From the NCBI RefSeq assembly GCF_900110115.1, contig NZ_FOCM01000005.1, positions 186,001 to 250,000 on the forward strand: DNA of 64,000 bases, given 5' to 3'. The notes under the pieces are model-generated. The model was not told the origin of the DNA. It did not search any database and saw only the letters and a list, made by a program, of their open reading frames with translations. Both the position numbers and the translations under genes were made by a program. Source of the stretch: Palleronia pelagia. GTDB lineage: Bacteria > Pseudomonadota > Alphaproteobacteria > Rhodobacterales > Rhodobacteraceae. Each line of letters opens with the position of its first letter. Position 1 is the first letter of the stretch. Shown here piece after piece: positions 52,491 to 64,000 of this stretch.

Positions 52491-53306
52491 ATGACAGACC
52501 GGACCAACACCACCGCCCCGTCCCCGATGCGCGCCCGCGTGGGCCGGTTCCTCGACCGCACCGCGGTTCAGAACACCGTGCTGGGCGTGATCCTGTTCAA
52601 CGCCATCGTGCTCGGGCTGGAAACATCGGACGCGGTCATGGCCGAGGCCGGGCCGCTGATCGTCGCGCTGGACACCGCGTGCCTGACCATCTTCGTGATC
52701 GAGATCGGGCTGAAGCTTTATGCCCGCGGGCTCGACTTCTTCCGGCGCGGCTGGAACATCTTCGACTTCGTGATCGTCGGCATCTCGCTTGTCCCGGCCG
52801 CGCAGGGGCTGACCGTGTTGCGCGCGCTGCGGATCCTGCGCCTGCTGCGCGTGGTGTCGGTGGCGCCGTCGCTGAGGCGCGTGGTCGAGGGGCTGGTGAA
52901 CGCCCTGCCCGGCATGGGGTCGGTCTTCGTGCTGATGGGCATGATCTTCTATATCGGCGCGGTCATGGCGACCAAGCTCTTCGGCAGCGCCTTCCCCGAC
53001 TGGTTCGGCACGCTGGGGCGGTCGGGCTACACGCTGTTCCAGATCATGACGCTGGAATCGTGGTCCATGGGCATCGTGCGCCCGGTGATGGAAGTCTATC
53101 CCTACGCCTGGCTGTTCTTCGTCACGTTCATCATGGTCACCACCTTCGCCGTGGTGAACCTTCTGGTGGGCCTGATCGTGAACTCGATGCAGGACGCCCA
53201 CCACGAGGAGACGAACGAGGCCACGGGCACCTATCGCGACGAGGTGCTGGCCCGGCTGGCGGCCATTGAGGAGCGTCTGAGCGAGCGCGAGCGCGGCGGG
53301 AAATAG
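52491..53306 (+). CDS. Voltage-gated sodium channel (BacNav)
   Basis: 271 residues with six transmembrane segments. The S4 segment LRALRILRLLRVV has four Arg at three-residue steps (R111, 114, 117, 120). The selectivity filter TLESWSM (187-193) is exactly that of NaChBac-type channels. A charged C-terminal coiled coil (about 240-271) fits the tetramerisation bundle. Start ATG 52491 chosen because the upstream frame from 52455 has no ribosome site. Marine roseobacters are known to carry such channels. No partner genes near. Confidence 0.93.
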   Translation: MTDRTNTTAPSPMRARVGRFLDRTAVQNTVLGVILFNAIVLGLETSDAVMAEAGPLIVALDTACLTIFVIEIGLKLYARGLDFFRRGWNIFDFVIVGISLVPAAQGLTVLRALRILRLLRVVSVAPSLRRVVEGLVNALPGMGSVFVLMGMIFYIGAVMATKLFGSAFPDWFGTLGRSGYTLFQIMTLESWSMGIVRPVMEVYPYAWLFFVTFIMVTTFAVVNLLVGLIVNSMQDAHHEETNEATGTYRDEVLARLAAIEERLSERERGGK

Positions 53307-53314
53307 CCAGCCTC

Positions 53315-53345
53315 GCGTTGCGTTTTCTGCAACGCAGCATTGCAG
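53315..53345 (+). promoter_or_regulatory. Two overlapping alternative hairpins
   Basis: GCGTTGC (53315-53321) pairs with GCAACGC (53329-53335). CTGCAA (53328-53333) can instead pair with TTGCAG (53340-53345). The two stems exclude each other. Located between the channel stop and the first small protein gene at 53443, so either a terminator for the channel or a leader of the next gene. Confidence 0.35.
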
Positions 53346-53442
53346 GAACGACCGCTAGGCAGCAGGCTTATCCGGTTGCACCTTGGGGGTGTCCGCCGCG
53401 CGGGATGCGTGGCGGTTCCACGGCAACCAACGAGACCCCTCC

Positions 53443-53619
53443 ATGACGATCTTCAACGACCTGCGGCTGCGCGCCCGGCGCCGGGCCGAATACCGCCGCA
53501 CCCTGCGCGCCTTGCGCGCCCTGCCCATCGACACCGCCCTGGATCTCGACATCTACCACGGCGACGCCAAGACCATCGCCCGCCAGGCCGTCTATGGTCC
53601 GACCGGCGCGCAACACTGA
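53443..53619 (+). CDS. Small Arg-rich protein (DUF1127-like), copy 1
   Basis: 58 residues; N-terminal half is basic (RLRARRRAEYRRTLRALRAL), C-terminal half acidic/alternating with TALDLDIYHGD and IARQAVYG. Paralogue of the next small gene: RTLRALRALP / RTRDALRALP and AVYG are shared. DUF1127-like proteins can bind RNA or tune small-RNA control in Rhodobacter; the DUF assignment is tentative here. Good ATG (CCTCC upstream is pyrimidine, so the ribosome site is weak). Confidence 0.6.
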   Translation: MTIFNDLRLRARRRAEYRRTLRALRALPIDTALDLDIYHGDAKTIARQAVYGPTGAQH

Positions 53620-53783
53620 TCCAAGGGACACGCCGTAGTTAATTGTTTCGGAACAATTATTGCCTTGCACCCACCGCATAGCGGGCTTGCCGCAACGGCG
53701 ATTGTGGTGCGCTAACAATGCCCCATATCCGTGGTGTAGCCGATGAGGCCACGACCCGAAACGCACCGACGAAGGACAGACAC

Positions 53784-53945
53784 ATGACCCTGATCGAACA
53801 GATCCGCAAAACCATCGAACAGCGCGCGCAATACGCCCGCACCCGCGACGCCCTGCGCGCCCTGCCCCTGCAGACCCAGATCGACCTCGACCTGAACGCA
53901 CGCGACACCGACGCGATCGCGCACCGGGCCGTCTATGGACACTGA
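53784..53945 (+). CDS. Small Arg-rich protein (DUF1127-like), copy 2
   Basis: 53 residues (MTLIEQIRKTIEQRAQYART ... AVYGH). Clear paralogue of the 53443 gene in the C-terminal half (DLDL, DTDAIAHRAVYG). GAAGGAC about seven bases before ATG 53784. A strong hairpin follows at 53969-53997. A duplicated pair of very small proteins between the channel and purB. Confidence 0.65.
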   Translation: MTLIEQIRKTIEQRAQYARTRDALRALPLQTQIDLDLNARDTDAIAHRAVYGH

Positions 53946-53968
53946 TCCCTCGACAGCCTCGACCCTCT

Positions 53969-53997
53969 GAAAGGCGCAGCCACCGGTTGCGCCTTTC
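53969..53997 (+). terminator. Hairpin after the small-protein pair
   Basis: GAAAGGCGCA pairs with TGCGCCTTTC, a perfect 10-base stem with nine-base loop, followed by GCATTTGC. Likely intrinsic or partial terminator. Confidence 0.65.
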
Positions 53998-54092
53998 GCA
54001 TTTGCAGCATCCCGCGAGGCACCCACACCTTGCCCGGCCCCGCCCGGCGGCGTATCAGCCCGGCAATTGTCGCTGACCCGCAGGTGCCGCCC

Positions 54093-55400
<1,308 letters not shown>

Positions 55401-55497
55401 CCTGTTCCGATCTGTCGCAGGCAAAGGCGGCTTCCGGCGGTGACTTTACGTGGGGTCATGATACCTTGCTTCCTATCGCAACAGACAGGATCGGAGC

Positions 55498-55659
55498 ATG
55501 ATCATGACCCTCAAGATTGCCCTGACCACGGCCGTTCTGGCCATCGCCCCCGGACTGGCGGTGGCTCAATGCGAATGGTCGAAACAGGTCTCGATGACCT
55601 GCGCCGCCGGCACGGTCTACGACAGCGAATCGCAAAGCTGCGTCCCGGTGTCGAGCTGA
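55498..55659 (+). CDS. Small exported Cys-rich peptide
   Basis: 53 residues from ATG 55498 (or 51 from 55504). A signal peptide (about 1-23, ending AVA) is followed by about 30 residues with three Cys (QCEWSKQVSMTCAAG ... SCVPVSS). The ATG has CGGAG upstream. The spacing resembles short chitin-binding-like or Cys-stabilised peptides. Not in typical gene calls because of size. Adjacent to purB, 97 bases after its stop; function unknown. Confidence 0.55.
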   Translation: MIMTLKIALTTAVLAIAPGLAVAQCEWSKQVSMTCAAGTVYDSESQSCVPVSS

Positions 55660-55685
55660 CCACCCGTCCGCGCGTTCCGCGCGGA

Positions 55686-56030
55686 ATGGTATCGAAATGG
55701 CCCGCCGCGGTTCTCGTGGCGGGCCTTTTGCTGTGCGCCGCCACGCCAGGCGCCGCGGCGCGGGACACGCCCGCACATCTTGCGCAGGCGGTTGCCCTGA
55801 TCGAAGACGGCGATGCCGAGGCAGCGCAGGCGATCCTGTCCGACACCGTGTCCGCGTCGCCCGATGACTTGCTGGCACGCGCCCACCTGGGCCGCGCGTT
55901 CATCGCGCTTGGAGACATCGAAGCGGCCCGCGGCCAACTGACCGAGATCCGGCGCCGGGGCGGCCGCGCCAGCTGGCCCGAGTTCCTGCTGCGCAGCGCC
56001 TTGGGCAACGGACCCAGCGCGGGCTACTGA
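55686..56030 (+). CDS. Exported TPR-like protein
   Basis: 114 residues from the ATG at 55686, with a signal peptide (about 1-26: MVSKWPAAVLVAGLLLCAAT then PGAAA). The mature part has TPR-like helices (HLAQAVALIEDGDAEAAQAI, LARAHLGRAFIALGDIEAAR). Probably an adaptor; partner unknown. Starts 26 bases after the 53-residue gene, so likely in one transcript. Confidence 0.65.
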   Translation: MVSKWPAAVLVAGLLLCAATPGAAARDTPAHLAQAVALIEDGDAEAAQAILSDTVSASPDDLLARAHLGRAFIALGDIEAARGQLTEIRRRGGRASWPEFLLRSALGNGPSAGY

Positions 56031-56107
56031 CCGGCCCGTCGTTACCGTTCCGTTTACCCCGGTGGCCTAGGGTGCCCGTCGTGACAGCCCAGCCACCGGA
56101 GCCCGCC

Positions 56108-57181
56108 ATGGACGGACAGATCGCGCTCAGGCCCGAACCTCCAGACCCCGGCCTGCCCCGCCGGATCCCCGGCATGATCGACCCGCGCACCCTGACCCGC
56201 CGCCAGAAGGCGGCCATCGTCGTGCGCCTGCTGCTGGCCGAGGGCGCGACCCTGCCGCTGAGCGAGCTGCCCGAGCCGTTGCAGGCCGAGCTGACCACCC
56301 AGATGACGCAGATGCGCTTCGTCGACCGCGCCACCCTGCGCGACGTGGTCGAGGAATTCGCCTCCGAACTCGATTCGATCGGGCTCAGCTTTCCCGGCGG
56401 GCTGGAAGGCGCCCTGGGCATCCTCGAAGGCGCGATCAGCCCCGAGATCGCCGCACGGCTGCGCAAGCAGTCCGGCGCCATCTGGACCGACGACCCGTGG
56501 GAGACCATTGCCGAGTTCCCGCCCGAGAAGATCATGCCGCTGCTGCAACGCGAAAGCCCCGAGATCGGGGCGGTGATCCTGTCGAAGCTGAAGGTCGCCA
56601 AGGCGGCCGACCTGCTGTCGAAACTGCCCGGCGCCCTGGCCCGGCGGCTGACCCTGGCGGTCTCGGAGACCGCCGATATCGCGCCCTCGACCGTGCGCCG
56701 CATCGGCGTGGCGCTGGCCGCTGAGCTGAAGGCCGAACCGCCCCGCGCCTTCCCCGCCGCGGCGGTGGAACGGCTGGGGGCGATCCTGAACGTGTCGACC
56801 TCGGTCACCCGCGAAGAGGTCCTGGAAGGGCTCGACGCCGAGGACGCCGAACTGGGCAGCCAGGTGCGCAAGGCGATCTTCACCTTCGAGAACATCCCCG
56901 ATCGCGTGGCCGCGCGCGATGTGCCGGTGGTGGTCAAGGGCGTGGACCAGGACATCCTGATCCTGGCCATCGCCGGCGCGACCGAGAAGACGCAGGCGAC
57001 GGTGGACTACCTGCTGGCCAACATGTCCCAGCGCCTGGCCGACACCATGCGCGACGAGGCGGGCGAGTTGGGCAAGATCGCCCCCGCCGAAGTCGAGCGC
57101 GCCGAAACCGCCGTCGTCTCGGCCATCCGCGAGGCGGTCGATGCCGGCGAGATCAAGCTGATCGCCGAGGACGAGGAGTAG
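56108..57181 (+). CDS. FliG-like flagellar motor switch protein
   Basis: 357 residues from the ATG at 56108 (GGAG seven bases upstream). FliG N-, middle and C-terminal domains recognisable: RRQKAAIVVRLLLAEG near the N-terminus, SPEIGAVILSKLKVAKAADL in the middle, RKAIFTFENIPDRVAARDV and AIAGATEKTQATVDYLLANM in the C-terminal part. FliG forms the rotor side of torque generation. No other flagellar genes near, so a FliG paralogue outside the main cluster. Overall somewhat divergent from the standard form. Confidence 0.87.
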   Translation: MDGQIALRPEPPDPGLPRRIPGMIDPRTLTRRQKAAIVVRLLLAEGATLPLSELPEPLQAELTTQMTQMRFVDRATLRDVVEEFASELDSIGLSFPGGLEGALGILEGAISPEIAARLRKQSGAIWTDDPWETIAEFPPEKIMPLLQRESPEIGAVILSKLKVAKAADLLSKLPGALARRLTLAVSETADIAPSTVRRIGVALAAELKAEPPRAFPAAAVERLGAILNVSTSVTREEVLEGLDAEDAELGSQVRKAIFTFENIPDRVAARDVPVVVKGVDQDILILAIAGATEKTQATVDYLLANMSQRLADTMRDEAGELGKIAPAEVERAETAVVSAIREAVDAGEIKLIAEDEE

Positions 57182-57214
57182 CGCGCCCCGTTGTGATCGG
57201 GCTGCACGCCGCGT

Positions 57215-58156
57215 ATGTCGAAGGCGATCCGTTCCTTGCGAAAGCGCCCGAAGGTGTCTGCCACGAAACCGCCCAGCCCCCTACACAAGATCCAGAACCT
57301 TGTGATCCGTGGGCTGCTGGGGGTCGTCCTGGCGTTGCCCTATCGCACGCGGGTGCGCACCATGGGCTGGATCTGCGCCCACATGATCGGCCCCGCCGTG
57401 GGCTGGCGCAAGCGCATCCGCAAGAACCTGGCGCTGGTCTGCCCCGACATGCCCGCCGCCGAGGTGAAACGGCTGGAACGGGCGGTGGCGAACAACGTGG
57501 GCCGCACATTGATCGAGATCTACTCGGGCGCCGAGTTCAAGGATCACGTGCGCGGCACGCCCCTGGCCGGCCCGGGGCTGGAGCCGTTCCTGGCCGCCCG
57601 CGCCGAGGGCCGCCCGGTGGTGCTGGTCACTGCGCATCTGGGCAATTTCGACAGCCTGCGCGCGACCCTGTTCCACGAGGGCCACGGCCTGGGCGCCCTG
57701 TATCGCCCGATGAAGAACGCGGCCTTCAACGACCACTACGTCCGCGCCCTGACTCAGATCGGCGCGCCGCTGTTTCCGGCGGATCGCAAGGGCATCACCG
57801 GCTTCGTGCGTCACCTGGCCGACGGCGGCATCATCGGCATCCTGACCGACGTCTATTCCATGAGGGGCGCCGACGTGACCTTCTTCGGTCAGCCCGCGCC
57901 TACCGCCGTGTCGGCTTGCGAATGGGCGGTGAAGTTCGACGCGCTGGTGATCCCCTGCTACGGAATCCGCCGGCCCGACGGGCTGAACTTCGATATCCAT
58001 CTCGAGGCGCCGATCCCGTCGGGCGACCCGGTCGAGATGACGCAGGCGATCAACGACAACCTGGAAGGCTGGGTGCGGCGGCACATGGACCAGTGGTTCT
58101 GGATACATCGCCGCTGGAAGCCCGAGCGCAAGCGCGCCGTCCCGACCGAAAGCTGA
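57215..58156 (+). CDS. Lauroyl/lysophospholipid acyltransferase (LpxL/HtrB-like)
   Basis: 313 residues. The acyltransferase H(X4)D motif is TAHLGNFDS (about residues 135-143). A membrane helix near residues 30-45 and a C-terminal MDQWFWIHRRWKPER block are typical of LpxL-type enzymes. It transfers acyl chains to lipid A or a related lipid in the inner membrane. Start ATG 57215; an alternative is GTG at 57257. No further lipid A genes near. Confidence 0.88.
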   Translation: MSKAIRSLRKRPKVSATKPPSPLHKIQNLVIRGLLGVVLALPYRTRVRTMGWICAHMIGPAVGWRKRIRKNLALVCPDMPAAEVKRLERAVANNVGRTLIEIYSGAEFKDHVRGTPLAGPGLEPFLAARAEGRPVVLVTAHLGNFDSLRATLFHEGHGLGALYRPMKNAAFNDHYVRALTQIGAPLFPADRKGITGFVRHLADGGIIGILTDVYSMRGADVTFFGQPAPTAVSACEWAVKFDALVIPCYGIRRPDGLNFDIHLEAPIPSGDPVEMTQAINDNLEGWVRRHMDQWFWIHRRWKPERKRAVPTES

Positions 58157-58175
58157 CGTTGCGCGGGCGCCGCTC

Positions 58176-58868
58176 TCAGTCCACGCGGGCGGCGGCGACG
58201 ATCTCGCCCGGGCCCTGCCGTTGCAGGATGATCGCGGCGGGCGGCGTGGCGGTGGTGGTCAGGTTCAGCGGCGCCTCGCCCGTCCATTCGCCCACCGTGC
58301 GCCAGGTCTTGACGATGTTGTGGTATTCGAATGTATGGCCGGCATTCTCGCCCCGCTCGATCGAGACCGTTTCGGCCGGCGTGTATTCGACGACCTGCAC
58401 AAGCGCGGGCCGCTCGAACGCCCCGGCGGCGGGGGCCTGGATGGTCAGGCTGTCGCCGTCGCGCAGGACCGTCAGCGCGACCGGATCGGCGCGGTCACGA
58501 TGCTTGTCGATCAGCTCCATCACCTGCAGTGGCCGGTTGCCCACCACGTGATCGACGCCGCCCACGACCATCTGCGGGGTATAGATCGTGCGCTGCGCGG
58601 CGGCGCGGGCGTAGCCCTTCTGCCGCTTGGTGAAACCGGGCTGGGCGAACCTGTCCTTCCAGCCGATGTAGTCCCAATAGTCCACGTGCAGCGCCAGGGG
58701 CAGCACGCCCTCCATCCGGGCCAAGCGACCCATCAGCTCGTCGGCGGGTGGGCAGGCCGAGCAGCCCTGCGAGGTGTAGAGTTCGATGACGACGGGCTGT
58801 TCCTCCGCCTCCGCGACCATGGGCGCAAAACAGGCCGCCAGCGCCAGTCCACGGATCCATCGAAGCAT
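58176..58868 (-). CDS. DUF1223 thioredoxin-like exported protein
   Basis: 230 residues from the ATG at 58868. Signal peptide (about 1-21). A thioredoxin-fold motif SQGCSACPPADELM (CxxC) near residues 32-45, then HVDYWDYIGWKDRFA and YTPQMVVGG, the DUF1223 core. Function unknown; probably periplasmic redox. It ends 20 bases from the LPLAT gene stop. Frames from 58982 upstream are rejected. Confidence 0.87.
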   Translation of the reverse strand: MLRWIRGLALAACFAPMVAEAEEQPVVIELYTSQGCSACPPADELMGRLARMEGVLPLALHVDYWDYIGWKDRFAQPGFTKRQKGYARAAAQRTIYTPQMVVGGVDHVVGNRPLQVMELIDKHRDRADPVALTVLRDGDSLTIQAPAAGAFERPALVQVVEYTPAETVSIERGENAGHTFEYHNIVKTWRTVGEWTGEAPLNLTTTATPPAAIILQRQGPGEIVAAARVD

Positions 58869-58981
58869 GCGTCGTCCTCTCGTCGTTGCCCTGATCCTCC
58901 TATAGAGACGAAGGTCCCAAAGCCAATCAAGGAATTGCGACTGGCCGAAACATGCGGTTTGCATACATATGCATACCGACA

Positions 58982-59010
58982 TTGACAGCCGCCCCCACCA
59001 GCCCTATTAC
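58982..59010 (+). promoter_or_regulatory. Sigma-70-type promoter of acnA
   Basis: TTGACA at 58982-58987 and TATTAC at 59005-59010, spaced by exactly 17 bases. Start of transcription would be about 59017, about 53 bases before the acnA ATG. AAGGAG at 59058 serves as ribosome site. Confidence 0.7.
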
Positions 59011-59069
59011 GTTGGATCAATCGCGACACAAATGTCAGTTGATCCCTTTCCCTTTTCAAGGAGACCGCC

Positions 59070-61871
<2,802 letters not shown>

Positions 61872-61893
61872 GGCGTCGGACAGACAGGAATAA

Positions 61894-61929
61894 GGGCCGG
61901 TGGCACCACGCCACCGGCCCTTTTCTTTT
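61894..61929 (+). terminator. Rho-independent terminator of acnA
   Basis: Perfect 11-base stem GGGCCGGTGGC / GCCACCGGCCC, loop ACCAC, then TTTTCTTTT. The strongest intrinsic terminator in the window. Confidence 0.93.
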
Positions 61930-61983
61930 GGGGGTGTCCGCATTTCGTGTTGGCCACGTCGCTTCAGACGGACGAGCCTGCGC

Positions 61984-62874
61984 TCACCGGAGTTGTCCAG
62001 CCGCTTCTTCGATGATGTCCCGCGCATGGCGCGCCCTCGCCGACAAGCAGCGGCCGCGGCGCATGACGAGCCAAAGGTCGTGCCAACGGCGCTTCGGAAG
62101 CTGAAAGACGGAGAGGCTCGCCTTGTTGACGAAAGCTTCCAAGCCACTTCGGGGTAGAAGTGTGTAGCCGACCCCCTCGGCCACGGGGGCAGGGATCTGG
62201 CCGATCTGGTTGACCGAACCGCGCAGCCTCAGCTGGTCAGCACCAGGATAGTCGTCCGGGAAATTCAATCGCAGCAAGTCGTCGGCATAGCCGTAGCCGT
62301 CTGGGTGAGCAATGAAACCACGCGCATCGAGGTCGGCGAAAGACATGGGCGTGTCGGCTGCGTGCGCTGGAAGGACAAGACACAGCTCCTCCCGTCCGAT
62401 GTGCCTGGCCTCCAGCCGCACGTGGTCCGGGTCCGCCCCCAGCACACCCAGGTCGAAACGTCCTTCCAGCAGCCCGGCCAGGATCTCGGCCTGCGGAGCC
62501 GCCTTCAGGTGGACACTCAGGTCGGGCGCGGCGCGCATCCAGGGCAGCAGCGTGGGGTAGAGTAGCATCGCGAAGCTGCCAGAGCAGGCGAAATGAACCG
62601 GCCCCGCGTCCCGATCATCCGTCTCGATGTCGTCGCGCAGGCGCTTTTCTTCGGCCCGGCGGGACAGGCCAAGGCCGAAGACCGCCTCGCCCGCTGGAGT
62701 GAGGGTGAAGCTCTTACCCTGTCGGCTGATCAGCGCCTGTCCGACCTGCTGTTCGAGCTTCCGGAGATGCTGGCTCACGCCGGGTTGTGTCATGTTCAGA
62801 CGCTCCGCGGCGCGGGTGAAGTGCCCGGTTTCGCACAGTGTGGTGAAGGTCTCGAGCCAAGTTGCGTTGAGCAT
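61984..62874 (-). CDS. LysR-family transcriptional regulator
   Basis: 296 residues. Helix-turn-helix HFTRAAERLNMTQPGVSQHL (about 18-37), effector domain about 90-285. Divergent from the VOC gene with 103 bases between starts, which is the usual LysR arrangement, so the VOC gene is a probable target. Effector unknown. Confidence 0.9.
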   Translation of the reverse strand: MLNATWLETFTTLCETGHFTRAAERLNMTQPGVSQHLRKLEQQVGQALISRQGKSFTLTPAGEAVFGLGLSRRAEEKRLRDDIETDDRDAGPVHFACSGSFAMLLYPTLLPWMRAAPDLSVHLKAAPQAEILAGLLEGRFDLGVLGADPDHVRLEARHIGREELCLVLPAHAADTPMSFADLDARGFIAHPDGYGYADDLLRLNFPDDYPGADQLRLRGSVNQIGQIPAPVAEGVGYTLLPRSGLEAFVNKASLSVFQLPKRRWHDLWLVMRRGRCLSARARHARDIIEEAAGQLR

Positions 62875-62880
62875 CGTATG

Positions 62881-62895
62881 ATAACGCTATGTTAT
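62881..62895. promoter_or_regulatory. Candidate LysR operator
   Basis: ATAAC-GCTAT-GTTAT is a perfect inverted repeat with a five-base centre, seven bases upstream of the LysR start and 82 bases from the VOC start. Fits a T-N11-A LysR box and autorepression. Confidence 0.55.
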
Positions 62896-62977
62896 TACTT
62901 CTATCCCAAACGATAATTTCACAAAGCGGCATCCAAAGTCCATATCGGCTCCGACGTAACCCGAATGGAGATATGAC

Positions 62978-63475
62978 ATGACCCGGACACCCCGCACCTT
63001 TTCCCACATCGGCCTGTCCGTTCCGGACCTCGACGCTGCCGTGAAATTCTACTCGGACGTGCTTGGCTTTTACGTCGTGATGGCGCCTTCCGAGGCGGTC
63101 GAGGACGACAGCGCCATCGGCGTAATGTGCACGGACGTGTTCGGCCCCGGATGGGGCTCGCTCAGGATCGCGCACCTGTCGACCGCTGATGGCATAGGTA
63201 TCGAGATCTTTGAGTTCCCCGGCAACTACGCGCCGGAAGACAATCTCGAGCACAAGCGCCATGGCACCTTCCACTTCGCGGTGCAGGACCCGGACATCGA
63301 AGGCCTGGCACAACGCATCGTCGAATCCGGCGGGCGACAGCGGATGCCGGTGCGCGAATACTTCCCAGGGAGCAAGCCCTACAAGATGGTCTACGTCGAA
63401 GACCCGTTCGGCATTGTCTTCGAGCTTTACAGCCACAGCTACGAGCTCACTTATTCCGCGGGTGCCTACGAATAG
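62978..63475 (+). CDS. VOC (glyoxalase/dioxygenase) family protein
   Basis: 165 residues. Starts MTRTPRTFSHIGLSVPDLDA, the first betaalphabetabetabeta unit with a metal-ligand His (H10); H77-type and Glu ligands are in HFAVQDPD and FELYSHSYEL. This resembles lactoylglutathione-lyase-like VOC proteins. Substrate unknown. GGAG lies about eight bases before the ATG at 62978. Confidence 0.87.
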   Translation: MTRTPRTFSHIGLSVPDLDAAVKFYSDVLGFYVVMAPSEAVEDDSAIGVMCTDVFGPGWGSLRIAHLSTADGIGIEIFEFPGNYAPEDNLEHKRHGTFHFAVQDPDIEGLAQRIVESGGRQRMPVREYFPGSKPYKMVYVEDPFGIVFELYSHSYELTYSAGAYE

Positions 63476-63547
63476 TCGACCGCGCCGGCTTCGTGTGACC
63501 CGGGGCCGGCACAATCCGGCACCACATTGGCCTGGGGCGGCCCGCAA

Positions 63548-64000
63548 TCACGACGAACTGAGTATGTCCGCAGGCGGCACCCCAGCCAGTCGGACCTCAA
63601 GCCACCGAATGTAGCCGTTGAGGTTCTTCGTAGCCGGTCCGCAGAAGGGCTTGATGAACCTCTTGTAGCAGGCGTGGAGCGAGTTGACATTCTGGATGTG
63701 ATAGCAGCCCGCCGCGACGCGCGTGCCCGGCTTGCTCCCGACAACGAAGTGCTTCAGGCCGTGGGCCGCCGCGAGATCTGCGTAGCCGTTGCCTCCGTCC
63801 GAACAGAGCACCGCGTCAGCAGGCACCAGGGGTGTCATGGCGCGCTCCGCGGTTGCGCTCCTGCGGTTCGGCGGTCTTCGGAAGAGGCGGGACCCGCCGC
63901 GATCAGCGACGGTCAGAACGGGAAGCGCGGGCGTCCTTGATCTGGGCCGAATTCAGCTTGCCGAGGGCATCGAGAAAACGGCGAAAGTCGTGGTGTAGCA
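63548..64000 (-). pseudogene. IS1595-type transposase remnant with internal deletion (cut by window edge)
   Basis: On the minus strand the C-terminal part has LCSDGGNGYADLAAAHGLKH, HIQNVNSLHACYKRF and ATKNLNGYIRWLE, characteristic of the IS1595/ISXO2 family DDE transposase. Upstream in the same strand the frame that gives LTVADRGG is joined, in another frame, to a start-like block LHHDFRRFLDALGKLNSAQI, the family N-terminus. The 130 or so residues that normally lie between are missing. So this is a deleted, inactive element. The N-terminal end runs off the window. Terminal repeats were not identified. Confidence 0.75.

Overview
The window is a high-GC alphaproteobacterial chromosome segment, most likely from the Roseobacter group of the Rhodobacteraceae. 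This rests on family content: fused NADH-dehydrogenase-like/SelD, DUF1178, DUF3572, DUF983, an H-NOX/diguanylate cyclase pair, a BacNav sodium channel, a CheB-CheR-PAS-HWE kinase and a typical roseobacter style of short overlapping genes. No rRNA or complete tRNA gene is visible.

Positions 1 to about 15.85 kb are the right part of an integrated defence island. Reading rightwards: the 3' end of brxC, then pglX, pglZ and brxL (a BREX type 1 module), a DUF4268/PD-(D/E)XK-like protein, then on the minus strand a uracil-DNA glycosylase family gene, a 65-residue protein, an unknown coiled-coil protein, a hipBA toxin-antitoxin pair and a winged-helix replication/regulatory protein. The island ends at 15804-15851 in the 3' half of a tRNA-Cys gene with no matching 5' half, which reads as an attachment site. 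The intact tRNA-Cys, brxA, brxB, most of brxC and any integrase should lie to the left of the window.

From 15.9 kb onward the DNA looks like host chromosome. 16.2-23.8 kb holds signalling genes: a response regulator, a giant CheB/CheR/PAS/HWE kinase split by an in-frame amber codon, and a chemoreceptor. 23.8-33.8 kb holds a histone-deacetylase-like amidohydrolase, thiol peroxidase, NUDIX, SDR, a di-haem peroxidase and an AttEFGH-like ABC transporter with a secreted lipocalin-like protein. 33.8-37.9 kb is a selenium block: an FAD-SelD fusion convergent with the tRNA 2-selenouridine synthase. 37.9-43.5 kb holds a lytic transglycosylase and three c-di-GMP genes, whose sensor parts (H-NOX, REC1) lack key residues. 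43.5-49.7 kb is a tightly overlapping minus-strand envelope/lipid operon and an ImuA-like protein followed by three tandem palindromes. 49.7-61.9 kb is central metabolism and envelope: gapdh, purB, aconitase, a sodium channel, FliG-like and LPLAT proteins. The right end has a LysR/VOC divergent pair and an internally deleted IS1595-type transposase remnant.

The most notable points are the BREX island boundary and its accessory genes, the TRD-like composition break inside pglX, duplicated 3' ends flanking the glycosylase gene, the amber-split kinase, the sensor proteins without canonical ligand or phosphorylation residues, and the unexplained palindromes at 49.03-49.09 kb. All calls are by reading; no database search was run.
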